A DNA stretch of 64,000 nucleotides from Mallotus nudiflorus (taxonomy: Eukaryota; Streptophyta; Magnoliopsida; Malpighiales; Euphorbiaceae): assembly GCA_947683625.1 (NCBI GenBank), contig CANTUR010000038.1, forward strand, positions 2,046,001 through 2,110,000, given 5' to 3'. Numbering within the stretch: position 1 is the stretch's first letter; every line of letters begins with the position of its first letter. Both the position numbers and the translations under genes were made by a program. This document shows positions 33,489-42,530 of the stretch, one piece after another. The notes under the pieces were generated by a model. The model saw only the letters and a program-made list of their open reading frames with translations. It searched no databases and was not told the origin of the DNA.

Positions 33489-33730
33489 AAAAATAATACC
33501 AATAAAAATAATAACACTAATACTATTAAAAATAATAGTAATGATAATAACTTTAATGTTTTTAAATAATAAAACCTCCAAATAAATTATTTTACGTAAA
33601 AAAATATATTTAACGTAAAATAATGAATATTAATCACAAATAATAATAATATATAAATATTATTTAAAATATTATTAACATTGTATATCCCAAAATATAT
33701 TTTAATAATTTAAAATAAAGAGTCATTACA

Positions 33731-34640
33731 TATAAACTCTATTGTATTAAGGAATGAACAACAGGTCGACCCTTGCTAATGGGTCAACGTAAGGGAGATT
33801 TATATGTCCTACCCAATCCGAATGAGGCATACTTCTCCAACAGGAAAAACTTAGGGATTGAAGAATTATGGCATCAACATCTTGGACACCCTCAAAATTC
33901 AACTATTTAGTTCTTACGTACTAAGAATTTAATTATTGTTAGTTCAAATAAGAAGATAGAATCTATTTATGAAAGTTGCCAATTAGGTAAACTTAGCAAG
34001 TTACCATTTAGTTTATCTTTTTCTTCTAGTACTGAAGTTTTTGAAAAAAATTCATTGTGATAATTAGGGGCTAGCCCCTATTTTATCTCTTGGAAAATTT
34101 CAATATTATGCTTGTTTTATGGATGAGTACTCTCATTATATTTGTTGATGCTAAATCTAACGTTATTGATATGTATTTAGCCTTTGAAAGTTATGTGCAA
34201 TGTCAATTTGATAAAAAGATCAAGATTTTTCACTATGATGGTGGATGTGAGCTTGTGAATAAATGATATGCTTTTCACACTTTCAACAATAGGGGATTAT
34301 TCATCAACTTGCAAGCCTTCACATGCCTAAACAAATTGGCATTGTTAAATGCCATCATCGTACTATTAGAGAACTTTGAATGACTACGGTTTTTCACAGT
34401 GAAGTTCCTAATTTCCGATGGGTTGAGGCCTTTACTACAATAACTTTTTTTATTAATCATTTGCCCTCTTCCTCTTTTAATTTTGATTCTCCCTATTTTC
34501 ATTTATATGATGTTCAACCTAATTATTCTATTTTATGTGTGTTTGGCAATCGATGTTACCCATATACATGGCGTACTAAGAGAAATAAATTTGATCCTAA
34601 GATGATTCCTTATGTTTTTGCTAGGTTACAGTGACAGGCA
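33731..34640 (+). pseudogene. Integrase of copia III
   Basis: After TGRPLLMGQRKGDLYVL the pre-integrase zinc region reads LWHQHLGHPQ (about 33865) and ESICESCQLGKLSKLPF-like sequence (about 33965-34010, in pieces). The catalytic core is fragmented: HYDGGCELVN (about 34232-34262) keeps the second Asp, and IGIVKCHHRTIREL (about 34338-34380) stands where QNG..ERKHRHI.E is expected, so the catalytic Glu reads Lys. The frame 34380-34634 continues with MTTVFHSEVPNFRWVEAF and INHLPSS, the conserved A..P..FW..A...A.YLINR.PS region. Inactive. Confidence 0.8.
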
Positions 34641-35229
34641 TAAAGGGTATCGATGCTTTAATCTAAAGAATCATAGGATGTTTGCCTTAAGACATGTTAT
34701 GTTTGATAAATTAATGTTTTCTTACAAAATAAAAAACCTTTCTCTTCCTTAACTGTTTGTGTTTCAAATTTTTTAGACTCCTCTCCATCTACTTTTACAT
34801 ATCGTATTCCAATAACTGATTTCCCATATGTTCCACTTCCATCCATAGTTTGAATCCGCCATCAACTATGCCTAATAACACTCATTGTGATACTTCTATC
34901 ATTTATGACTCTATACCCAACTCTCCACCTGATGTACTAAATTGTTGATTATAAGATCATGATTTGACTGTTAGAGCATCTTAGACCACCGACTCCATAA
35001 TTGAATATTCCGTCACCAGCTATTCCTCTACCACTCTTTCATCTTTAGGTTCTCACTCTTCTCTTCAGTCTAGTCAGGTTCAACCAACACTTCACTCTAC
35101 GACTATAAGAGCTCGACATGGCATTTATAAGCCTAATCCTTGTTATGCTTTAATCATCACAAGTGAAGATATTCCCTGTGAACCAAATAGTGTTAAAGCT
35201 GCACTTCAACATGATGGAAGGAAATGGTG
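34641..35229 (+). pseudogene. Integrase-RT linker of copia III
   Basis: Continues with KGYRCFNLKNHRMFALRHVMFD-like pieces (about 34640-34710), which are the end of the integrase C-terminal region, then Ser/Thr/Pro-rich coding-like sequence. From about 35105 a block HGIYKPNP leads to RT, as usual in copia polyproteins. Stops and frameshifts prevent a single frame. Confidence 0.6.
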
Positions 35230-35900
35230 GATGAACTTGATGCCTTACATTAACATTAAACATGGAATTTAGTTCCTGGGGAACCTCATATGAATGTTGT
35301 TGGATCTAAATGGGTGTTTAAAACTAAATTAAAAGCATATGACACTCTTGATAGACTAAAAGCCAGGTTAGTTACCAAAGGATATCATCAAGTTGATGGC
35401 ATCGACTATATTGAGAATTTCTCTCCTATCATCAAACTAGGTATAATTCAATTAGTTCTTAGTATAACTTTAGTTTAGAAATCAGACATTAGGCAACTTG
35501 ATGTTAAACATGCTTTTCTTCATGGTAAGATACATGAAGATATTTATATGGATCAACCACTTAGTCAAAATGATTTAAACTTTCCATCTCATGTTTTTAA
35601 ACTTACAAAGCTCTTTATGGCCTTAAACAGGCACCACAAGCATGATTTGATCATTTTAGTTCCTTTTTGCATAAACATGGTTTCTTTTGTAGCTTAGGTG
35701 ATCCATCTTTATTTATCTTACACTCGTCATTTAGCACACTAATCTTACTTCTTTATGTTGATGATATGCTATTGATAGGGTCTGGTTCGAAATTAATTAT
35801 TAATTTTCTTACTCTTTTACATGCTGAATTTGCAATGAAAGATCTTGGTCCAATACATCATTTTCTTGGAATAGAAGTTTAAAGGCATGACAACACTCTC
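35230..35900 (+). pseudogene. Reverse transcriptase of copia III
   Basis: Blocks: VVGSKWVFKTKLKAYD and RLKARLVTKGYHQ (35297-35395), GIDYIENFSPIIKL, a stop at 35476-35478, QLDVKHAFLHGKIHEDIYM (about 35497-35550), then a frameshift, and LLLYVDDMLLIGSGS (about 35745-35790) with the catalytic YVDD box intact. The frame ends MKDLGPIHHFLGIEV. These are standard RVT_2 motifs in order. At least one stop and two frame changes inactivate it. Confidence 0.88.
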
Positions 35901-35939
35901 CATCTTTCTCAGACTCACTATGCTCATACTATTCTTAAC

Positions 35940-36690
35940 AAAGCTCAAATGCTTGATTGCAAACCAATGAATACACTAATGAAGTCTAAAACTAAGGGTC
36001 TTGATGATGCTACCTCTCTTTCCAATCCTACTTTTTATCGTAGCATTATTGGTGCATTACAATATTTAACATTTATTAGACCAAATCTCTCCTTCAGTGT
36101 TAATTTTGTTTCTTAATTTATGTAATCACTAACTGTTGTTAGCATGAAGATGGTTAGGCATATTTTGAGATATGTTAAAGGGTCCATAAATTACATTTAA
36201 CTGGTGATACTACACTTGATCTTTGTGTTTTCTCTAATGAAGATTGGGTAGGTTATCCTACTACAAGATGCTTGATGATAGGCTTTTGCACATTTTTAGG
36301 ACAAAACACTATTTCTTAATGTGCTAAGGAATAACCAACCATCTTATGGTCAAGTACAGAAGCTGAATATTGTGCTATGGCTAATATAACAGTTGGATTA
36401 ACTTGGCTCACATTTTTTTATAAGATCTTCATATCCTTCATTCACGTTCACCAACCCTGTTATGTGATAACTTTAGTGCATTATGTATGACTATTAATCT
36501 TATCTTTCACACTCGCAGTAAACATATTGAGTTAGATTACCATTTTGTTCATGAACGAGTTTCAATAGGATTTTTATTACTTATTTTTCGCCTCTACCCT
36601 TCAGCTCATGGACATCTTTACTAAACCATTGTGTAAAATATCTTTACTACATTTCCGCAGTAAATTATGCCTTCAGCCTTGACACATTTT
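35940..36690 (+). pseudogene. RNase H of copia III
   Basis: Pieces in order: YRSIIGALQYLTFIRPNLSF (about 36036-36095), DWVGYPTTRC (about 36242; the first catalytic Asp is near, in EDWVG), TISWCAKEQPTILWSSTEAEY where the Trp codon is stopped (about 36310-36370) with the catalytic Glu in STEAEY, LLCDNFSALC (about 36460-36490) and SKHIELDYHFVHERV (about 36518-36560). Then comes the PPT. Frame shifts occur between pieces. Confidence 0.82.
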
Positions 36691-36699
36691 GAGGGAGGG
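36691..36699 (+). other. Polypurine tract of copia III
   Basis: GAGGGAGGG directly before the 3' LTR start TATTAAG. Confidence 0.85.
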
Positions 36700-37078
36700 T
36701 ATTAAGAGAACTTACACACTTAACAACCAGCTTGACTTTACAGATGGGAGTGATAAGGCTTGGAGAGATAAAGAAGTTGAATGAAGTGATAAAAAAGATA
36801 ATCAAACTATGGTTGTTATTCCTAATACAATAAATCATGAGAGTAATTTAAGGAGTTGTATTAGGACTCAATCACATTAAAATGGTAAGACAACAAAAGA
36901 GTAAAATGATAGCACAAAGTTAGGAATGTGATTGATTCAAATCGTGTATGTTTTTTACTTTCCTTCTATGTATTACTGTACAAACTCTATAAATATAATA
37001 AAAATAGAACTCTCTTCTCACATTGAAAAGAGAAGTTATTCAACAGACACAAACTTGCTTATTTTCAATTCTTCTTTA
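36700..37078 (+). repeat. 3' LTR of copia III (379 bp)
   Basis: Same length and ends as the 5' LTR. Followed by TATTC, the target duplication. Confidence 0.93.
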
Positions 37079-37083
37079 TATTC

Positions 37084-37620
37084 CACGTCTTTTTTTTTTC
37101 CATGAAATTGTTATGTCTTGTGATAGCTACCACATTTTCGTTTTTAGAAAAAAATGTGTATGTATAATTAGGAAAAGCATCAACAAAAATACTCCATATG
37201 TTCATGCTCATCCTCACCCTCACTTCATAATATACACATCTCTTATTGAGGGGATTTTAAAAAAAATTGATTCTAGCTATTAATCTAAATTTTAAGTATT
37301 TTTATAGATATAATTTTTTAATTTTCATTTGTGTTAGCTTTGTCTATGTATTTTGTTTTGAGTCATTTTTCAGTACAAACATATGCATGTGTATAAATAA
37401 AATTACAGATTATGTGTTTTGATACATAAGAATAATCAATAATTGTAATTAAATAAAAAGTAATCTAATGGTCCTAATTTCGTTTGTATAGAAACAAATG
37501 TTTGTATTGTAGCAAGAACTATTTTTTCATAGACACTAACAAAAAATAATTTTTTTTACAATTTTTGCTCTTAATTTTTTTAATACCTTGTAAAATAGAA
37601 TAAAGTACTTATTAAATATA
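37084..37620. repeat. Copy 2 of the duplicated segment, right part
   Basis: Continues copy 2 behind copia III: TGTTATGTCTTGTGA, ATAATTAGGAAAAGCAT, ATTGAGGGGATTTTAA, TTTTCATTTGTGTTA and, further right, TTTCATAGACACTAAC and CCTTGTAAAATAGAA match 27000-27380. An extra piece of about 160 bp (roughly 37355-37515) is missing in copy 1. Confidence 0.75.
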
Positions 37621-38839
37621 AAAATAAATAAATAAATAAAATAGAAGGAGATAATAGGGATCCTTTTTAATTTAATGGATGATGAATGGTGGTAAAAAAT
37701 CAAAATTTTTGAAGGAAAAAAACATAAAAAAAAAAAAAGGTAAAGATAGTTAGAGTATTGTCTTTCATTATTTTATTAATGAGTCCTTCTATGGTACACA
37801 TATTTATATGTGTACAAACGAAACTAAAAACCATTATACTAACTTTAATATAATTACACCATTGATTTATAAAATAGGTAACGGTACAATTATGTAATTT
37901 AAAATTATCCTAACCCTTTTTCTTTTTGAATTGTAGTGAGCACCATATATATATAATGGCGAGCCTTTTGTTGAGCAATGAGGGACTTTTGCGCTCTCAA
38001 TCCCTTATAACAAATCAATTATAATTTCTAGAATGTTGGCCTTCTTTGTCGTTCAATGACACACCATTCCTTCTCTCAAGAGAATAATAGGGCACTGAGC
38101 ATCAATGGTTCTAATGTAATCAACACGTTTGTTTCTCTATTATAACTTTACTTAAAAAAAACAATGATATCTCCTATAGAGAATAAATCGTCGTCTAGCT
38201 GAGATCTCTAAGGTCAAAATTTCATGTGCTGCTGATTAGATGCAGCTGGGTGTACCACAAAGTTGTTAGAGTTTCTTACAAGATTGATTCTACGGCTCCC
38301 ATAGTGGTTAGGGCTTTTTTTTGGGGGCTATGGCCATTAATACTGACAAGTTTGATGATGATGGAAGTATTTTCTGAAGTGTTCATAGACAAAATGGCGA
38401 GGATGGAAAAGCTCTTGCATTGTAATCTAAGTTTGTTATCTGATGTTAGAGAGAATGCTTACTTATCTATTTTTTATGTGCTCATAAATTTAACTTTAGT
38501 ATACTTTAACTCACTAGCCACATGTATAAATTATCCTAAAAAATGAAGAAGAGCCAAATCATACATAAGAAAATGAAGAAGAAAAATAAAGAAAATGAAG
38601 GTGTGTGTATTTAGCTAATTACCTTCAGTGAAATTGACTTGTTCAATAGTTCCCGCACCATCACCACCTTGAATCGCGTCAACACTTGTAACGAATTGAG
38701 GTAAGAGCTTTGGGATCGAAATATTAGAATTAAGAATTAGGGCCTTGAACATGTATGATAGAGTAACTAGGGAGGTGAATTTTTTTCATGAAGGTAGATA
38801 CACCCATTTTGTTTTAGTACAATAGGGAAGGCAAGACAC
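37621..38839. other. Stretch without a recognisable gene
   Basis: A/T-rich to about 37950, then moderately complex. The frame 38226-38546 (106 codons, starting MLLIRCSWVYHKV) has mixed composition and hydrophobic parts but no family that I recognise, no clear splice partners, and ends AT-rich. It could be a diverged piece of a LINE or host gene; I do not call it a gene. Confidence 0.5.
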
Positions 38840-38847
38840 CTTAAACA

Positions 38848-39265
38848 CTACACAGTCACTACACAACCATAACTCACACTATAAACATCATGTTCCAGCC
38901 ACTGGTAAAGGTCTGGAATAGGAGTCTGCACTCTATGACATCCAAAAGGAGCTAAAGCAGCATAAGAGATCATATAATTAGTTGTAAAGTTGGCCTCGTG
39001 GTAAATATGTTTAACCTTAACTACCCAATCCCTAGCCAATAGTTGTATAATTGCTTAGGAAATAGAATAACTAGCTTGAAGCTTGGTCTCCTTTGATGTA
39101 ATGATTTGAATAACACATTGGCTATCAACCTCAAAAATAATTCTTCCCCAAATCCCAAGCAAGAGATAATCCTTTGAACACTCCCTGTAACTCTGCAATT
39201 ATTACAATGGTAGTGCCTATATTCACAAGTACACCACCCATTATAGTAACAAAGAACAGGGAGCT
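38848..39265 (-). pseudogene. Orphan LINE-type RNase H (RVT_3) fragment
   Basis: Reading leftward from about 39245: GGVLVNIGTTIVIIAELQG, then LAWDLGKNYFEVDSQCVIQII, a stop near 39056-39060, and from 39039 ARDWVVKVKHIYHEANFTTNYM ending with a LAPFGCH block. This is the order and spacing of the RVT_3 RNase H domain found at the C-terminus of plant LINE-type elements (family pattern GG.LR, AEL.A...GL..A, V..DS...V..I, HV.RE.N..AD.LA). The HV.REAN..AD motif here reads HIYHEANFTTNY, losing the last catalytic Asp. No RT or endonuclease of a LINE is found around it, so it is a detached remnant. Confidence 0.72.
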
Positions 39266-40458
39266 AGATTGCAAGCAGTATGTATATCCTCTTTCTCATT
39301 TGAATTTAATTGAATAAAAAACTTTTGCCTAACCAAAATGATACATCACCATTATCTGACACAAAGCTAGCAAATTAAAATCTATTTGACACACAATCCA
39401 CAAAATAAAATTCCGATAGTTCATTGCAATGAAACAATCCACAGTAAAAAGTTTCCAATTACACATACACACAAATATAAACGTAACTCTGTAAGAAGAG
39501 AAATCATAATTGTCAGCTTCATCTTCTTCTTGTAAATAAGACTTAATGTTAGCATAATGCAACATTATAATTTGGTTATTAACATTGAAAATAGCAAAAA
39601 AAATTACTCCTCCTACACACCATTTTTTTTAAAAAATAGAGCACCAAAACAACCATTAACATTAAAAATAAAAATTAAATAAAAAATTTCCAAATTCAGA
39701 AATAGTATTCACATTGCCTCTAATCTAATGCAAAATTAAGTGAATAGAGAAGATATAAATGGAGCTACGACTCAAACCAAAAGATATCCGATCTACAAGA
39801 AAAATACATCAAAATGAATAAAAGCAAACAAGAGGAGTTTTGTAAACCTAAATTTTTTAGACATCTCAGAACGATCACCAGATAATGATAATTACCTCAA
39901 TGACATAAGAGTTCTGACCTTTTTTTACTTTTTTTGGCTTGAGTACTAAGAATTGGAGAGATGACGTGGGCAAAATAAGCAATAAGTGATAGAAGAGTTA
40001 CAAACCCTATAGGTGTATAGCACTAGGCTTTCAATTTCTTGGATCCACCGATAAAGAGAGAGCGAATTGATATTTGAAGTAATGGAGAAATAGGTGGAGA
40101 GGAAGTTGAAAAGGCCAAAATATTGATTTTTTTTTTTCTTTTTAACGTTGGAAAATAAAGTAACAAATTATTGTTATCTGCCATCATATTCATGTAGTCT
40201 CTCCATTTGTACAAATACAATAGTTGGACTGTAGAAAGTGCCTTTATTAATTTGCATGAAGTTATATCAAATCAACTGCTTGTCCCTCGGTAAAATTACA
40301 AAATTTTTATATGAAATTTTATCAAATTATATTAAAACATAATTAATTATAAAAGTCTTAATGTGGTAGGGCTTTTTGCCGTCCAAACACATATCCCTCC
40401 TATAGTTTATAGGAATTTTTACAAAAGTGCCCAAAAAGGGTGCCAATAACATTGAGGG
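39266..40458. other. Stretch without a recognisable gene
   Basis: A/T-rich DNA with only short frames on either strand (for example minus 39565-39329 and 40220-40023) that match nothing known. Ends at GAGGG, the target duplication of copia II. Confidence 0.55.
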
Positions 40459-40764
40459 TATTATGAATGTGAACGAACAATATATTATTTGTGAATGAAC
40501 AATATATTATTTGTGAGAGAATAGTTTTCAAATAGTGAAAAGAAAATCTCTAAAGAGATTGAAATTCATTAATGAGAAAATAGAGAAAAAGATAGATTAT
40601 TCTCCAAATTCTTTCAATATTATAGTTCTCCAAATTCTCTCCAAATTATCTCTAAATTCTCTTAAAATCATTGTACTATAAAATATTTTTCTTCTAATTA
40701 AATACAACTAAATTCAAGTTTAGTTCTATAACAAACTAAACAATTTAATCTTAATTCTATAACA
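40459..40764 (+). repeat. 5' LTR of copia II (306 bp)
   Basis: Begins TATTATGAATGTG and ends TTCTATAACA. Internal near-repeat AACAATATATT appears twice at the start. TATA-like ACTATAAAATATTT near 40675. Confidence 0.93.
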
Positions 40765-41616
40765 CGTTATCAGCACGAAAAGCTATCGATCAAAATAATA
40801 AGGTACATATTTCTTAATATTTAATATTTATGAATATATTATTTGATTATATATTATCATGGATGACTATATCTCCTACTAATTTATATTTATTCATATT
40901 TATATTTATTTCTTCAATCTAACTTTATATTAATTGTTTTGTTTTACTAACTACACCATGGATGCAAAAATTAGTAGAAATGGTTCTAATCTTATGGATG
41001 ACTATGCCTCCTACCAATTTATATTTATGTATATTTATATTTTTTTTATTATTTATGTTAATGGAAGGCTATACCCCATTTTATTTTAATGGGCGGTTTT
41101 GCCCCATATTTATATATATCGTTACGTTAACTCACTTACTATAAATAATCATATCAACATTATTTATTAATTTTACTTTATATAATTTATTTCTCAATAT
41201 ATTATATTAAAAAAAAATTTCTAATGGCAATATTTTTATTACCAACGATAACATAACGGTAACAAATGACTATACTTTTCATTATAAATAGACAAGCTAT
41301 AAATTTTATTTATTCACACAAATTCATATATTTTCTCTTTCTCTCTTTACTCTCAATTGTAAACATGATTTGGTATATTTATATTTGTGTTTTGATCATG
41401 ACTATTATAATAGTTTTTGGAATAATTCAGATAGAAGATGATTTTCTATTTGATATAATTTTAAGTATTATTGTATCATTTTTTGTACCTCTATTATTTC
41501 TTGCAATATTCATTCATGATATAATTAATTAGTAAATTCTAATTATGTTTGATTTTTTTAATAGTCATCAAATTTATGAATTCTAATTGATTTATATTTT
41601 TTTATTAGTTATCATA
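40765..41616 (+). other. Leader region of copia II
   Basis: Immediately after the LTR comes CGTTATCAGCACGAAAAG, the position of the primer-binding site; it does not match the initiator-Met complement and I do not assign a tRNA. A segment of about 50 bp (ATGGATGACTAT.TCTCCTAC..ATTTATATTTAT-like) occurs at about 40859 and again at about 40994. A strongly hydrophobic frame of 88 codons lies at 41266-41532 (two or more potential membrane segments), ending before gag; it is probably a by-product of T-rich sequence. Confidence 0.6.
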
Positions 41617-42530
41617 ATGACAAATCTAGTAAAGATTGAGTTCGCTGCTCTTGACATCACAAGAAAAAATTATATGTCTTGGATTCTAGATGTAGAAATG
41701 TATCTTCAATCAATGAGGTTAATTGATACCATAAAAGAAAATAATAACATCTCATTACAAGATGAGGCCAAGTCTATAATTTTGCTTCGTTGTCATCTTG
41801 ATGAAGGATTAAAATGTGAATATTTGACTGTCAAAGATCCAAGTGTTCTTTGAAAGGATCTAAAAGACAGATATGATCATCAAAGAGATGTAATACTACC
41901 AGTAGTCACTGATGAACAGAGAGCTTTATGCTTTCAAGATTTCAAAAAAGTGAGTGACTATAATTCTGTAATGTTCATAATAGTATCACAATTAAAATTC
42001 TGTGGACAGACAGTCACAGACGAGGCTATGCTGGAGAAAACCTACTCCACATTTCATGCATCAAATGTTACACTACAACAACAATATAGGATGCAGAGAT
42101 TTAAAAAATATTTTGAACTAATTTCATGCCTACTGGTAGTTGAAAAAAATAATGAACTCTTAATGAAAAATCATCAGTCCCGTCCCACTGGCTCAGTAGC
42201 ATTTCCAGAAGCAAATGCTACAAATTATTTCAGACATAAAAATTACAATAGCCATGGACGTGGAAGAGGTAGAGGTCATGGACGTGGAAGAGGTCAATTC
42301 TTTGCCCATGGTCGTGGAAATAAATATAATAATACTCCACAACAAACTCAGACTCAACCTCAAAAGAAGTTAAAATCAATCATCAATGGTGTTCAAGAAA
42401 GGCCATAACGTAAGTCTGAAATTGTGTGTTTCAGATATGGTAGTAAAGGACACTGGGCATGAGTTTGTCGTATACCACCACATCTTTGCCAACTTTATAA
42501 GGCATCGTTGAAAGACAAAGAAAAGGAAAT
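41617..42530 (+). pseudogene. Gag of copia II (first part)
   Basis: ATG at 41617 opens MTNLVKIEFAALDITRKNY, then SWILDVEMYL, a classic UBN2/copia gag start. A stop after DPSVL (41851-41853) and a shift precede the second half (41950-42408), which includes LLMKNHQSRPTGS, then a Gly/Arg-rich RGRGRGHGRGRG tract. The zinc knuckle (42429-42470) reads CFRYGSKGHWA, a stop, then VC: of C-x2-C-x4-H-x4-C the second Cys is Tyr. Coding sequence continues to KEKE at 42530 and, without the inserted chromovirus, runs on in phase to INFNEHH at 54166. Confidence 0.88.

Larger units (their letters stand above)
30498..33730 (-). mobile_element. Divergent chromovirus-type solo LTR 4 (3233 bp)
   Basis: Starts TGTCACGATCC and ends TCATTACA in minus orientation. 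The same module order as in the main family is visible: terminal block with CGAATCCGGAACCCGTA (about 30551), duplicated stem-loop cassette (about 31153-31255), island with GGGCCTGGTCC (31780s), hairpin island (about 31930-32030), leader region (about 33050-33260), then AT-rich DNA. Sequence between modules is strongly diverged. The flanks GTTAA (30493-30497) and TATAA (33731-33735) match at only 3 of 5 positions, so this is an older insertion or a different subfamily. Confidence 0.88.
28758..37078 (+). mobile_element. Copia III: Ty1/copia element carrying a divergent chromovirus-type LTR
   Basis: Two 379-bp LTRs (28758-29136 and 36700-37078) bound gag, protease, integrase, RT and RNase H remnants in copia order, with perfect target duplications TATTC (28753-28757 and 37079-37083). 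Without the inserted 3.2-kb LTR at 30498-33730 the element is about 5.1 kb. Both LTRs begin TATTAAG and end TTCTTTA rather than TG...CA. All reading frames are interrupted. It is inserted in copy 2 of the duplicated segment. Confidence 0.93.

Noticed and set aside
33137..33517. 126-codon minus-strand frame with a long isoleucine run
   Set aside because: The Ile run is the (ATT)n repeat; the frame crosses the AT repeat and the LTR leader region.
30498..33730. Pararetrovirus or other viral insertion
   Set aside because: No viral coding motif is present; ends and modules show an LTR related to the chromovirus family.
38226..38546. 106-codon plus-strand gene
   Set aside because: Longest frame of this area and of mixed composition, but no recognisable motif, no splice context, and no supporting neighbour.
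40765..40782. Initiator-Met primer-binding site of copia II
   Set aside because: CGTTATCAGCACGA does not fit TGGTATCAGAGC; the priming tRNA is left open.
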